A stretch of DNA of 64,000 nucleotides, from the NCBI RefSeq assembly GCF_004360155.1, contig NZ_SAIS01000001.1, positions 620,001 to 684,000 on the forward strand, given 5' to 3'. This document shows positions 33,059 to 43,224 of the stretch, in pieces (the stretch's first letter is position 1; each line of letters opens with the position of its first letter). Under the pieces are notes generated by a model that made no database searches, was not told where the DNA came from, and saw only the letters and a program-made list of their open reading frames with translations. The stretch is from Paraglaciecola marina (GTDB lineage Bacteria > Pseudomonadota > Gammaproteobacteria > Enterobacterales > Alteromonadaceae). A program made the translations under genes and the position numbers.

Positions 33059-34342
33059 ATGCACAAACCTGAATTATTAGAAAGTCTGTTACGTAAGTTA
33101 CCTATGGGCGCTTGCATGGTAGATAAAGAGTACCGCATTGTTTTTTTAAATGACTTTTTTGCTGACCGAATGGATTGTGATGAAAAGGACGTGCTTGGAA
33201 AGTCTTTGTTGGAACTTTTTCCTGATCAAGCTAGGTTTTTAAAAAAGAAAATTAATAGTGTTTTTATTTTAAAAAATGAAACCTTTTCTTACTGGGAGCA
33301 ACGCCCACATATATTCAATTTTTTGAGTTCACGCCCTGTGACTGGTGAAGAGTCCTTGATGTTTCAAAATATGGAAGTATTACCTCTAATGGATGATAGC
33401 CATGAGGTACTTTATGCATGTATTACTATTCAAGATGTAACAGCGCAAGCCAGTTATTACAATGATTTATCTAAAGTAGCTGATGAGTTGGAGTTAGAGC
33501 ATAAAGCTCAAGCGAGTCTTATTAGTAAGTTGAAAGATACGCAAAGCCAGTTAGTTCACTCCGAAAAGATGGCTTCTATTGGTCAATTGGCTGCTGGTGT
33601 AGCTCATGAAATTAATAGTCCAATAGGATTTGTATACTCAAATATTGAAATCCTCCAAGATTACATTGGAAAGCTCGTAAAAATCACCCAGTTTTCAGAT
33701 AAATTGATAGATAAAATTGGTCAGGAACTTCATCTTAAATTAAAAAAGGACTTCTTTGAGCGCCACGAGTTTGATTATATAAAAGAAGATGTGGTCGATT
33801 TGGTGGAGGAATCCTTAGATGGTGCCAAGCGCGTCAAAGCTATAGTAGAAAGTTTAAAGGAGTTCTCCCATGCAGATGCTAAACATTGGACAGAAAGCAG
33901 CTTAATTGATGGAATTGAGAGCACTCTAAAAATAGTCAGTAGTCAGTTTGAGTCTAATGTCACATTGCATAAAGATTATGAAAAAGGCTTAACTCCTTTA
34001 TTTTGTATGGGAATGCAGTTAAATCAGGTTTTTATGAACTTGCTTGTAAACGCAGCTCATGCGGTAGGTGAAAATGGTTCAATTTTTATTAAAGTGTTTA
34101 GTGAGGGCGAGTTTCAAAAAGTTAGTGTAAGAGACACTGGTATTGGAATTGACGCAAAAAACTTATCAAAAATATTCGACCCATTTTTTACAACAAAGCC
34201 GGTTGGCAGAGGTACTGGGTTAGGTTTATCGCTTTCTTATAATATTATTAAAAACCATAACGGTAATATTGATGTTAAGAGTTCGGTAGGAGAGGGGACC
34301 GAGTTCATTGTTAGCATTCCAATTAAACATGCCAAAGAATAA
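33059..34342 (+). CDS. PAS-domain sensor histidine kinase
   Basis: A 427-residue kinase without membrane segments. Residues about 8-130 form a PAS domain, then a coiled coil (about 135-170), and an H-box GVAHEINSPIGF with His183. The catalytic domain has the N-box NQVFMNLLVNAAHAV, G1 VRDTGIGID, F-box FDPFFTTK and G2 GTGLGLSL. The H-box and long dimerisation region resemble the kinases often found with CheC-like phosphatases. It would phosphorylate the CheY-like protein encoded two genes upstream. Being soluble, it probably senses a cytoplasmic signal. Confidence 0.92.
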   Translation: MHKPELLESLLRKLPMGACMVDKEYRIVFLNDFFADRMDCDEKDVLGKSLLELFPDQARFLKKKINSVFILKNETFSYWEQRPHIFNFLSSRPVTGEESLMFQNMEVLPLMDDSHEVLYACITIQDVTAQASYYNDLSKVADELELEHKAQASLISKLKDTQSQLVHSEKMASIGQLAAGVAHEINSPIGFVYSNIEILQDYIGKLVKITQFSDKLIDKIGQELHLKLKKDFFERHEFDYIKEDVVDLVEESLDGAKRVKAIVESLKEFSHADAKHWTESSLIDGIESTLKIVSSQFESNVTLHKDYEKGLTPLFCMGMQLNQVFMNLLVNAAHAVGENGSIFIKVFSEGEFQKVSVRDTGIGIDAKNLSKIFDPFFTTKPVGRGTGLGLSLSYNIIKNHNGNIDVKSSVGEGTEFIVSIPIKHAKE

Positions 34343-34378
34343 ATACCTTTGGCTTTGTTTAATAATTATTCTTAAAAG

Positions 34379-34915
34379 TTAAAGACCTTCTGAATCACGT
34401 TTCTTTTTGCGTTTTCGCTGCTGCCAAGCATTGGATACTGATAATCTCCAAAAATAATTAAATGTAAAATATCCCACTGTACTAAAAAATACCGAGCATA
34501 TAAGACAACCCACTAAAAAGGCTGGCCCAATGGTTTCCATACTTTGCATTACCCAGTGCCAACTTAGCTCAAAAGTAAACTCTTGAGTTGTGGTACCTAG
34601 TGCCGTTGCTCCTATCAGATACGCGCCATAAAAAATAGGAGGCATGGTGAAGGGGTTAGTTATCCATACTGTGGCCACAGATAGCGGTAAATTAACGCGC
34701 AAAGGGATGGCCATCCCTGCAGATAACCACATTTGAAATGGCAATGGAATAAAAGCAAAAAACAACCCCACAGCCACGGCTCCCGCTGCTGAACGTCTGT
34801 TTAAATGCCATAAATTTGGATCATGTAATAATGTCCCAAAGATAGACAGTACCTTATGTTCTTTTATTTTTTGCGGGCTAGGCAAAAATCGCTTAATAAA
34901 CTTTTTCAGAATTAT
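34379..34915 (-). CDS. DUF2062 membrane protein
   Basis: A small inner-membrane protein with two to three hydrophobic segments and the DUF2062 core FGTLLHDPNLWHLNRRS and VTVWITNPFTMPP-like sequence (here VATVWITNPFTMPP). Function unknown. The nearest standard start is TTG at 34885, but the frame stays open upstream and encodes LKKFIKRFLPSPQKIKEHK, the conserved N-terminus of this family, so translation probably begins near 34909-34915 at CTG or ATT. The upstream end given here is approximate. It is convergent with the histidine kinase and divergent from comEC. Confidence 0.8.
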   Translation of the reverse strand: MILKKFIKRFLPSPQKIKEHKVLSIFGTLLHDPNLWHLNRRSAAGAVAVGLFFAFIPLPFQMWLSAGMAIPLRVNLPLSVATVWITNPFTMPPIFYGAYLIGATALGTTTQEFTFELSWHWVMQSMETIGPAFLVGCLICSVFFSTVGYFTFNYFWRLSVSNAWQQRKRKKKRDSEGL

Positions 34916-34963
34916 TCTCTATACTTATTTTAGTCAAGCAATGGAAGGCGTGATGCACCTACT

Positions 34964-37240
34964 ATGGACAGTAAACTTTTCAGTTTTATTGCAGCTGCAA
35001 TATCTAGCCTCATTTGGACTAATTTACCTTCCATTTTTAGCATTATTTTACTTCTTGGTGCCAGTTTTCTATTCGCTAAACAATTTATTCATTTAGCTTA
35101 TTTCTTAATTGGCATTGTCTGGATGGCGAGTGTAGGCCATTGGCAATACTCTTTGCAACTGTCATCAGAGCAGACCTCTGAATCAATTGTTGTTGTAGGT
35201 GAAATTACCACCTTAATTCATAAGCGACAAGAAGTACGTTTTACTCTTAAAGTAACACAAATTAACACTAACAAGCTTTCCTTCTCTCGGAATATTCGAG
35301 TGAGTTGGCGTCAGCCGTCTTGGTTAGTGCAGCAAGGTCAAATAGTTAAACTAGAAGTGAAACTCAAACCCCCTCATGGGTTAGCTAACGAAGCTGGGTT
35401 TAATTATCGGCAGTGGTTATTCAGCAAAGGAATAATCGCCACAGGGTACGTTAAAGAAACGAGTGACAATGAGTTATTGCAAAATGTAATTACTAGCCGT
35501 CAAGCCTTGTTAAATAAGCTACTTAATTTAGAGCTAGATAATATTTCTTGGATAAGCGCTTTAACTGTGGGGTATAGAGGGTTATTACAACAAAAAGATT
35601 GGTTGCTGGTTCAACAATCAGGGATAGCGCATTTAATTGCTATATCTGGACTACATCTAGCTATGGTGGCGAGTGCAAGTTATTTTATATTTTCCTGGGC
35701 CGCAGCTGTTATTGTCAGTCGAATATATAGGCTACACCAGCTTAATTTACATATTGTGGCTATGACTTTGACAATATTGACTACTTTTGGTTACTCATCT
35801 TTAGCCGGGTTTGGTTTACCGACACTTAGAGCTTGGCTGATGCTAAGTATTGCGGCTTTATTAATTGCAAATAATAAAAACATAAAGATTTATAGGCAAT
35901 TACTGATTGGAATTAGTGTATTTTTAATTCTGTTTCCACTGAGTATATATGGCTTAAGTTTTTGGCTAAGTTATACAGCCGTCGTTATCATTTGTTTAGT
36001 ATTTTGGCGTTGGCCAATTACAAAAGCAGGCTTTTCAATTACAACCGCATTTTCAAGTATGTTGCGGGTGCAACTTTGTTTAACTTTTTTAATGTTACCT
36101 ATTGTTGCGTGGCAATTTTCTTATGTCTCGATTGTTTCACCTCTTGTTAATTTAATCGCGGTTCCTTTGGTTACTTTATGTTTGTTACCGCTTTGTTTAT
36201 TGGCGACATTGTTGCTCTGGATATACCCAGACTTGGCAATTTTGTTATTCAGGTGGGTTGATTATTTAATTGGGTTAAGCTTAGATGCTTTAAACAATCT
36301 TGTAATATTTCCATGGGCGTCAATAGATTTAGCTGCCATGCCTTTTGTGGTTTGGGGGCTGGTGTTTATTGCCTTGGTTTTGTTGCTCTTACCCAATTTT
36401 GGTGTGCCTAAAAAATGTCTAGTATTGCTGTTTTTACCCTTTCTTAGTTTTTTATTGCAAAGTCGTGATACAAACTGGAAATTAGATATTTTAGATGTAG
36501 GGCAGGGAACATCTGTATTGATTACTAAAAATCATAAAGCGATAATTTATGATGTTGGTGCGAGTTACCCTAGTGGTTTTAATATGGCAGACAGCGTGTT
36601 ACTTCCCATTCTAAAGTCTAAGGGTATTAAAGAGGTTGATATTGTCATTGTTAGTCATGGTGATAATGACCACGCTGGGAGTTTACCGTTTTTGCTTAAA
36701 GGTGTCGTTGTAACTAAGCTTATGACCACAGCAGACTTATGCCGAGAAGGTTCTCAATTTAACTGGCAAGGTTTGAATATTGAAGTGTTTTGGCCAGATG
36801 ATCCCATCAAGTACGATGACAATAATAGTTCTTGCGTGGTCAAAATTTCTGATCAAACCCATTCTGTATTATTACCTGGAGATATTGATAAAACTATAGA
36901 GTATGTCCTAGTTGAAAAATATGCAGAAAACCTTAAAGCGGATATTTTGTTAGCTCCTCACCATGGTAGCAATACATCTTCCTCGACTGCATTTATTGAA
37001 GCGGTTAACCCTCGATTTGTGATTTTTAGTCAAGGGTTTATGAATCGCTGGCAATTTCCTCGCAAAGAGGTAATTGAAAGATACCAGACAGTATTTCTGC
37101 AAGAACAAATTCCACTTCAGGGGATTTATGCTACATCAGAAACAGGGCAAGTATCTTTCAGCTTGCCCTTTGATTCATTGGGCCCAATTCAAGTGAAAAC
37201 CTACAGGCAAGACATTTATCCCTATTGGTATGCCAATTAG
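34964..37240 (+). CDS. comEC: ComEC/Rec2 DNA-uptake channel protein
   Basis: A 758-residue inner-membrane protein for transport of single-stranded DNA during natural transformation. It has an N-terminal DUF4131 region, the Competence domain (ISGLHLAMVAS and SLAGFGLPTLRAWLM, multiple helices) and a C-terminal metallo-beta-lactamase-like domain with VSHGDNDHAGS and LLAPHHGSNTS. Length is normal for proteobacteria. It lies upstream of the lipid A export genes, a common gammaproteobacterial arrangement of comEC-msbA-lpxK, here interrupted by a convergent gene. Confidence 0.94.
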   Translation: MDSKLFSFIAAAISSLIWTNLPSIFSIILLLGASFLFAKQFIHLAYFLIGIVWMASVGHWQYSLQLSSEQTSESIVVVGEITTLIHKRQEVRFTLKVTQINTNKLSFSRNIRVSWRQPSWLVQQGQIVKLEVKLKPPHGLANEAGFNYRQWLFSKGIIATGYVKETSDNELLQNVITSRQALLNKLLNLELDNISWISALTVGYRGLLQQKDWLLVQQSGIAHLIAISGLHLAMVASASYFIFSWAAAVIVSRIYRLHQLNLHIVAMTLTILTTFGYSSLAGFGLPTLRAWLMLSIAALLIANNKNIKIYRQLLIGISVFLILFPLSIYGLSFWLSYTAVVIICLVFWRWPITKAGFSITTAFSSMLRVQLCLTFLMLPIVAWQFSYVSIVSPLVNLIAVPLVTLCLLPLCLLATLLLWIYPDLAILLFRWVDYLIGLSLDALNNLVIFPWASIDLAAMPFVVWGLVFIALVLLLLPNFGVPKKCLVLLFLPFLSFLLQSRDTNWKLDILDVGQGTSVLITKNHKAIIYDVGASYPSGFNMADSVLLPILKSKGIKEVDIVIVSHGDNDHAGSLPFLLKGVVVTKLMTTADLCREGSQFNWQGLNIEVFWPDDPIKYDDNNSSCVVKISDQTHSVLLPGDIDKTIEYVLVEKYAENLKADILLAPHHGSNTSSSTAFIEAVNPRFVIFSQGFMNRWQFPRKEVIERYQTVFLQEQIPLQGIYATSETGQVSFSLPFDSLGPIQVKTYRQDIYPYWYAN

Positions 37241-37288
37241 TAAAGCCTTTACATATAAAATGTAATGGCTTCTTAAATTGCTGTTCCC

Positions 37289-38317
37289 CTAAATGGAAGT
37301 TTCAATTATATCGAAAGTTGTACCTACGTCCCCCTGAATTAACAAGATACATTCATTCGCTTGTGATGGTATCTCCATTTCATTTTGCCAGTTACTCGCA
37401 TATTTTTGTTGGAATTGGTTGCATCTCAACTCTACCGAATCAATATTGCCGTTGGTCAGCTTGATCTGAAATTTTGGTATTTTGTGATCATAAGACCAAG
37501 CACCTAAATGAGTTAGTTTTCCTTTTATAACTTTTACTGATTCAGAGGCCATTTTATCTTTAAGTAAATCTAAAAACTCGGCTTGTGTTTGCTCTGACAG
37601 GTTAAGGCCTTCAGCATTTCCGATGCGAGCAAGGGTTTGTTTTGCTTCAGAAAAGTAACCGAAATAAAGCTGGGATTCAAACAGGTTTACCGAAGATTTA
37701 GCGAGTATTGCTATGGGTAAGTATTGATATAGGTCAACCGTGATTTGAGATTGGCGCATATATTCGAGGAAATCTTGGTTTTTATAATAATAAATTGATT
37801 TTAACCATGCTGCGAGAGCGTGCTCATTTAGGTTTTTAGTATGATCATCTACTAATTTATCTATCAATAGGTTTATGTCAGACATATTTACTGAAGAGTT
37901 GGCAAGCGAGTCCATGATTAGTTGGTATTCTCTAGCAAATGCAGGCGTTACACTTGCTTCGCTGTGTCCTGCTTCTGAATAGGTGTGGGTAATGAACATA
38001 TTTTTAGCACTGCTAACTGGATTGTCGTTTGCTCGTGCAGGCGCATATTTTAGATTCTTTATGTATCTAATTGTTTTAGTGGTGTATCTGTCTTTTCCTG
38101 AATTATCAAAAACGACTATATCTCGAGTATTACCTTCTTTATCTATAATGAAAGAAACTTTTGCCCACCCTTCCATTCCGCCTCGTGAGGTGAATGCTTC
38201 CTCCGTTTGGTTATCGTTATCAATTACTTTAGCGGCTATGAATGGCTTGGTATTTCCAAATGAATAGGTACTTAATATCAATAATGTAATGCCTAGCGAA
38301 ATTTTAACTTTCTTCAA
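37289..38317 (-). CDS. periplasmic TonB C-terminal-domain protein
   Basis: A 342-residue exported protein with a signal peptide (ISLGITLLILSTYSFG) and a TonB_C-like fold at about 45-110 (GMEGWAKVSFIIDKEGNTRD, IKNLKYAPA). The remainder is helical and unrecognised. It lacks the membrane anchor and Pro-rich linker of real TonB proteins, so it is not a standard energy transducer. Start is TTG at 38317, supported by AGGGAG upstream. It lies between comEC and msbA in opposite orientation. Confidence 0.75.
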   Translation of the reverse strand: MKKVKISLGITLLILSTYSFGNTKPFIAAKVIDNDNQTEEAFTSRGGMEGWAKVSFIIDKEGNTRDIVVFDNSGKDRYTTKTIRYIKNLKYAPARANDNPVSSAKNMFITHTYSEAGHSEASVTPAFAREYQLIMDSLANSSVNMSDINLLIDKLVDDHTKNLNEHALAAWLKSIYYYKNQDFLEYMRQSQITVDLYQYLPIAILAKSSVNLFESQLYFGYFSEAKQTLARIGNAEGLNLSEQTQAEFLDLLKDKMASESVKVIKGKLTHLGAWSYDHKIPKFQIKLTNGNIDSVELRCNQFQQKYASNWQNEMEIPSQANECILLIQGDVGTTFDIIETSI

Positions 38318-38492
38318 GTTTTCTCCCTAAATTGAATTTACTAAACTGGTTAAATAGTACCACTGTTAAATTAACTAGGACTAATCTATAACATATATTA
38401 GTTAATTATTAGTGACTGATTATTTGGGGATTATCGTTCTACCAGTTACACTAGTCTCGTTTTCCTAATTGAGTTCAAATAATTACATTTTC

Positions 38493-40265
38493 ATGAGTAA
38501 AAACAAACCCGCAAACCCTGACTTAACTTCTAGCGTATTTAAGCGCTTTCGTGGCTACCTTAAAAATTTCAAACTTGCCTTTCTTTTTGCAGTCCTTGGG
38601 ATGATTGGCTATTCCGTTATTGACGTTTTGGTCGTAGCGCAATTAAAGCCTATAGTAGATGATAGTTTAGGCAATGGTGATTACGGGTATTTACGTTTAG
38701 CTGCATTTTTTATTGTGCCAATTTTTGTATTGCGTGGCATATGCAATTTTTTGGGGACCTATACAGTGGCATGGATAGGTAATCATGTGGTGATGAAAAT
38801 GCGCCAAGAGTTGTTTAGTCGATATACTCATTTGCCCGTAGAGTTTCATGATACTAATGCAACGGGGCAACTTATATCTAAAGTAACCTACGACACTGAA
38901 CAAGTTAAAGTTGCCGCCGCTAAAGCATTGTTAACTCTTGTACGTGATGGGGCCTTTGTTGTGGGCTTATTGATTGCGATGTTTTATTACTCATGGCAAT
39001 TATCGTTAATTTTTGTACTTATCGGCCCTTTGGTGGCTGTGATTGTTTCTGTGGTGAGTAAACGTTTTAGAAAGGTAAGTAAAAAGATTCAAGAAGTGAT
39101 GGGAGATTTAACTTCTTCTGTAGAACAGGTGATTAAAGGCCATAAAGTGGTATTGATGTTTGGCGGCCAAGATTTAGAGGCTAGGCGGTTCGCCAGTAAG
39201 AATAATTACAATCGTCAACAGAACATGAAGCTGATTGTCGCTAGGATTTTAAGTGTTTCGTCAATTCAAGTTATTGCCTCTATCGCCCTCGCTGTTGTTT
39301 TGTATGTAGCTAGCTTCCCTAATTTGGTTGAGTCTTTAACTCCTGGGGTATTTGTTAGTGTAGTAGTCTTCATGACTATGTTGCTTAAGCCTTTAAAGCA
39401 GCTCACTACAGTAAACAGTGAATTTCAAAAAGGTATGACAGCTTGTGTCAGTATTTTTGAAGTATTAGACCAGCAGCCTGAGTTAGATAATGGAACTACT
39501 TTGGTTGAGAGAGTGGCTGGAAATATTACTTTTAAAGACGTCACATTTAGCTATCCCGGTAAGGATACAGCAGCGCTTCAAGATATTACTTTTTCGGTGA
39601 AGTCTGGTGAAACCTGCGCTTTAGTTGGCCGTTCAGGTAGTGGTAAATCGACTATTTCGAGCTTATTGACACGCTTTTACAATCATCAGTATGGGGATAT
39701 ATTAATTGATGATTTGCCGATACAGGAATTGCCACTTAAAAGTCTACGCAAACAATTTGCTTTAGTTTCGCAACATGTGGTGTTATTTAACGATACCATA
39801 GCGAACAATATTGCTTATGGGTCTGAGGGAGTCGTTAGTCGTGAGCAAATCCTTGCTGCCGCTAAAACCGCACATATATTGGAGTTTGTAGATGAATTAC
39901 CTGATGGTTTAGATACCATGGTAGGTGAAAACGGCTTTATGTTGTCCGGAGGTCAACGTCAACGTTTAGCCATAGCTAGGGCTTTGTTATTGGATGCGCC
40001 TATTTTAATTTTAGATGAAGCAACCTCAGCTTTAGATACTGAGTCTGAACGATTAATTCAAGATGCCTTAGAGATGCTACAAAAAGATCGTACCAGCATA
40101 GTGGTAGCTCATCGTTTATCAACCATAGAGAACGCCGATACCATTTTAGTTATTGAAGGAGGCAAAATATTCGAGCAGGGTACGCATAAAAGCTTAATGG
40201 CTCTTAATGGTCATTACTCTCAATTATATCAAATGCAATTTAGTGAGGAGCCAAAGGAAGCGTGA
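38493..40265 (+). CDS. msbA: lipid A flippase MsbA (ABC exporter)
   Basis: A 590-residue half-transporter that flips lipid A-core across the inner membrane. Six membrane helices (about 1-310) are followed by an ATPase domain with Walker A GRSGSGKST, signature LSGGQRQRLAIARAL, Walker B ILILDEATSALD and switch His VVAHRLST. The ATG at 38493 is preferred over an upstream TTG. Its stop overlaps the lpxK GTG start by four bases, fixing this as the msbA-lpxK operon. Confidence 0.95.
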   Translation: MSKNKPANPDLTSSVFKRFRGYLKNFKLAFLFAVLGMIGYSVIDVLVVAQLKPIVDDSLGNGDYGYLRLAAFFIVPIFVLRGICNFLGTYTVAWIGNHVVMKMRQELFSRYTHLPVEFHDTNATGQLISKVTYDTEQVKVAAAKALLTLVRDGAFVVGLLIAMFYYSWQLSLIFVLIGPLVAVIVSVVSKRFRKVSKKIQEVMGDLTSSVEQVIKGHKVVLMFGGQDLEARRFASKNNYNRQQNMKLIVARILSVSSIQVIASIALAVVLYVASFPNLVESLTPGVFVSVVVFMTMLLKPLKQLTTVNSEFQKGMTACVSIFEVLDQQPELDNGTTLVERVAGNITFKDVTFSYPGKDTAALQDITFSVKSGETCALVGRSGSGKSTISSLLTRFYNHQYGDILIDDLPIQELPLKSLRKQFALVSQHVVLFNDTIANNIAYGSEGVVSREQILAAAKTAHILEFVDELPDGLDTMVGENGFMLSGGQRQRLAIARALLLDAPILILDEATSALDTESERLIQDALEMLQKDRTSIVVAHRLSTIENADTILVIEGGKIFEQGTHKSLMALNGHYSQLYQMQFSEEPKEA

Positions 40266-41269
40266 GTTTCATTGATAAACTTTGGTACTCACCTAGTTGG
40301 TATCATTGGCCTTTCATAATATTACTTCTGCCACTAACTCTGTTGTTTTGGGGAGTGTCTGCCAGTAGAAGATTTGCTTTTAATACAGGAGTGAAAAAGT
40401 CAACATCTGTAGCCGCTCCGGTAATTGTCGTAGGTAACATTAGTGTGGGTGGTAATGGAAAAACGCCTTTAGTTGTCTATTTAGCAAAACGCTTGAGACA
40501 AGAAGGTTATCATCCTGGGGTGCTCAGTCGCGGGTATGGTGCAAAACAAACTTCTTTTCCTCATTTTGTCACTGCTTCATGTACAGCCCATCAAGTGGGT
40601 GATGAGCCGGTATTAATGCGCCAACATATAAATTGCCCTTTGGTGATAGATCCCATTCGCGCTAGGGGGGCCAATAAATTAGTTGATGATCACAAATGTA
40701 ACGTGATTATTTGTGATGACGGCCTACAACACTACGCCCTAGTTCGAGACATTGAAATTGTGGTTATGGACGGGCAACGTCTTACGGGTAACGGCTGCTT
40801 GCTGCCATCTGGTCCTCTACGTGAAGGGCTGTGGCGCTTGAAATCAGTAGATTTTGTGGTCTTAAATGGCGGCTTAGCAAACAATGGTGAGTATTTAATG
40901 GCGCTAGAATCGGGCCGTTTGGTGAATGTCAGTAATCCAAATAAGAGTTTATCGATACATGATATCAGCCAAGATGTCACTGCCATTGCAGCAATTGGTA
41001 ATCCACAGCGATTTTTTACAATGTTAGAGCAAAAGCAGGTTAAACTTAAAACCTGTACCAGTTTTGTGGACCACCATCAATTTACCGTAAAAGACATACC
41101 AAGTGGCACTGTGATAATGACAGAGAAAGATGCTGTAAAGTGCCGAGAGTTCGCACATAAGGATTGTTGGTATTTACCGGTTAATGCTCATTTACCACAA
41201 CAGTTTGATACAAAACTTATTCAAAATTTAAAACAAGTTTCAGAGAACAAAAAGAGACTCTCTAAATAA
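40262..41269 (+). CDS. lpxK: tetraacyldisaccharide 4'-kinase
   Basis: A 335-residue membrane-associated kinase that phosphorylates the 4' position of lipid A precursor. Walker-type motif [12 protein letters not shown] and DDGLQHYAL are diagnostic, with an N-terminal amphipathic/hydrophobic segment. GTG start overlaps the msbA stop. Followed by ycaR-like and kdsB genes of the same envelope pathway. Confidence 0.95.
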   Translation: MSFIDKLWYSPSWYHWPFIILLLPLTLLFWGVSASRRFAFNTGVKKSTSVAAPVIVVGNISVGGNGKTPLVVYLAKRLRQEGYHPGVLSRGYGAKQTSFPHFVTASCTAHQVGDEPVLMRQHINCPLVIDPIRARGANKLVDDHKCNVIICDDGLQHYALVRDIEIVVMDGQRLTGNGCLLPSGPLREGLWRLKSVDFVVLNGGLANNGEYLMALESGRLVNVSNPNKSLSIHDISQDVTAIAAIGNPQRFFTMLEQKQVKLKTCTSFVDHHQFTVKDIPSGTVIMTEKDAVKCREFAHKDCWYLPVNAHLPQQFDTKLIQNLKQVSENKKRLSK

Positions 41270-41279
41270 AGGACCCTTT

Positions 41280-41477
41280 ATGGCTTTTGATAAAAAACTA
41301 TTAGAAATATTGGCGTGCCCTGCATGCAAAGGCAAGTTAATATACCAGCCTAATAATAATCAGTTGATCTGTAAGTTTGATAGGTTGGTTTTTCCCATTC
41401 GTGAAAATATTCCGGTGTTGCTAGAATCTGAAGCGAAAGAAGTCTCAAGTGATGAACTAGAACAACTCTTAAAATAG
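41280..41477 (+). CDS. ycaR: Trm112/YcaR family protein
   Basis: A 65-residue protein with the start [14 protein letters not shown], the family's CPxC motif, though the second Cys pair is reduced (LICKFDRL). Usually placed between lpxK and kdsB, as here. AAGGA precedes the ATG. Confidence 0.93.
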   Translation: MAFDKKLLEILACPACKGKLIYQPNNNQLICKFDRLVFPIRENIPVLLESEAKEVSSDELEQLLK

Positions 41478-41525
41478 TCTTTACCTTTTATTGTAAATAC
41501 AACAAACAAGTAACGAGACAACTCT

Positions 41526-42287
41526 ATGCAATTCAGTGTCATTATTCCTGCTAGATATGCTTCAAGCAGATTCCCTGGTAAACCTCTGGTAAAAATAAAG
41601 GGCAAGCCAATGGTTCAGCATGTTTATGAAAGAGCAATTGAATCAGGTGCGAGTAATGTTGTGGTTGCTACAGATGATGTGCGCATAGCTAATACTGTAG
41701 AGGCGTTTGGTGGTAAATACTGCATGACAGGTGAACACCATGAATCAGGTACTGAAAGGTTAGCTGAAGTTGTTGAGCTGCAGAATATGTTATCCCATGA
41801 AATAGTTGTCAATGTACAAGGGGATGAGCCTTTTATACCGGCAGAAAATATTCAACAAGTGGCTGAAAACCTGCATCAACATCAGCTAGCAGAAATGGCT
41901 ACATTGGCTGTGAAGATTACAGATGTAGAAGAGGCTTTTAATCCAAATACAGTTAAAGTTGTTATGGATAAGCTTGGTTATGCAATGTATTTTTCTCGCT
42001 CGACTATACCCTATGATAGAGCGCGATTTTTAGATGCTGATTCTATTGATGAAATTGGTGATTTTTATTTTAGGCACATTGGGATCTATGCTTATCGGGC
42101 CGGGTTCATTAAGCAATACATTAATATGTCTCCCTCTGGGATAGAGCAGATTGAATCATTAGAGCAGCTACGAGTGTTATGGCATGGTGAAAAAATTCAT
42201 GTTGAAGAAGCAAAAGTAACTCCACCAACAGGAATCGACACCCCTGAAGACTTAAACCGTTTATTGCAAGTCATTGACAAGGATTGA
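41526..42287 (+). CDS. kdsB: CMP-KDO synthetase
   Basis: A 253-residue cytoplasmic cytidylyltransferase that activates KDO for lipopolysaccharide. Diagnostic N-terminus [26 protein letters not shown] and [11 protein letters not shown]. Length is typical. Part of the msbA-lpxK-ycaR-kdsB cluster. Confidence 0.96.
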   Translation: MQFSVIIPARYASSRFPGKPLVKIKGKPMVQHVYERAIESGASNVVVATDDVRIANTVEAFGGKYCMTGEHHESGTERLAEVVELQNMLSHEIVVNVQGDEPFIPAENIQQVAENLHQHQLAEMATLAVKITDVEEAFNPNTVKVVMDKLGYAMYFSRSTIPYDRARFLDADSIDEIGDFYFRHIGIYAYRAGFIKQYINMSPSGIEQIESLEQLRVLWHGEKIHVEEAKVTPPTGIDTPEDLNRLLQVIDKD

Positions 42288-42289
42288 AT

Positions 42290-42952
42290 ATGTTAAATGT
42301 GGTGATCACTGGCGCAAATAGGGGCATTGGCTTAGCCTTAGCAAAGCAGTATCTAGCCAAGGGACACAAGGTATATGCTCTTTGCAGAAATAGTAGTGAT
42401 GAATTAAATCAAACTAAAGCCATCGTCATTGATAATGTTGATGTGGCTAATATTGATTCATTACAATATAGCCTAGAGAAAGTTTCTACTATCAGTATTG
42501 ATATTTTAATTAATAATGCTGGAGTGTTAGCTGATGAAAGTTTGAATAATATGTCGGCAATTACCATTGACTATCAATTCCGGGTTAACGCTTTGGGACC
42601 AATATTGGTGACACAAATACTAAAAGATCAATTAGGTAGTGGGGCTAAGGTTGCCTTGATTACTAGCCGGATGGGGTCTGTTGCTGATAATACATCAGGT
42701 GGTCGTTATGGTTACCGTATGTCAAAGGCTGCCTTAAATAGCGCAGGAGTTTCATTAGCCCATGACTTAAAACCCTTTGGTGTTGCAGTGGCACTTTTAC
42801 ACCCCGGATATGTGCAGACTGAGATGGTTAACCATAATGGTGATATTTCGGCTAACCAATCAGCAAGCCGTTTAATGCAAAGAATAGATGAGCTAAACCT
42901 AGACAATTCTGGAACATTTTGGCATGCAAATGGAGAAGTATTACCTTGGTAG
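42290..42952 (+). CDS. SDR family oxidoreductase (C-factor-like)
   Basis: A 220-residue short-chain dehydrogenase with GANRGIG, NNAG and the Tyr-Lys pair YGYRMSK. It resembles the carbonyl-reductase/CsgA subgroup. ATG at 42290 has AAGGA six bases upstream, overlapping the end of kdsB, so it is probably translated with that operon. Substrate unknown. Confidence 0.88.
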   Translation: MLNVVITGANRGIGLALAKQYLAKGHKVYALCRNSSDELNQTKAIVIDNVDVANIDSLQYSLEKVSTISIDILINNAGVLADESLNNMSAITIDYQFRVNALGPILVTQILKDQLGSGAKVALITSRMGSVADNTSGGRYGYRMSKAALNSAGVSLAHDLKPFGVAVALLHPGYVQTEMVNHNGDISANQSASRLMQRIDELNLDNSGTFWHANGEVLPW

Positions 42953-43111
42953 TGACTCATTTTGAGAGAGTTAGCGCAAGTATCAGTATACAATTTATCA
43001 CTTGTTACCTTAATTGTAGTTTCAGCTTTAACATCTAGTTACCCGTTCCTCCTAATAAGTGACAGATAGTTTTAAATTACCCACCTCAATTGTTAATATT
43101 TTATTAATTCC

Positions 43112-43147
43112 TGTGCCGATTTGGTGCGATTGCACTTTTTTGGTTTT
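43112..43147 (+). promoter_or_regulatory. tandem NtrC-like sites upstream of nasT
   Basis: TGTGCCGATTTGGTGCG (43112-43128) and TGCACTTTTTTGGTTTT (43131-43147) each differ at three places from TGCACY-N4-TGGTGCA. They lie about 88-123 bases upstream of the predicted sigma-54 start. Confidence 0.5.
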
Positions 43148-43208
43148 AGAACTAAGTGCTTAAAGCTATTTAGCCCTATAAATACAAGAGCTAAATTAAT
43201 TTTTAAAT

Positions 43209-43224
43209 TGGCTCATGAATTGCT
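43209..43224 (+). promoter_or_regulatory. sigma-54 (-24/-12) promoter candidate of nasTS
   Basis: TGGCTCATGAATTGCT has the GG and GC pairs spaced by ten bases and a perfect TTGCT. The ATG at 43215 lies inside it, so that codon cannot be the translation start if this promoter is used. Confidence 0.65.
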
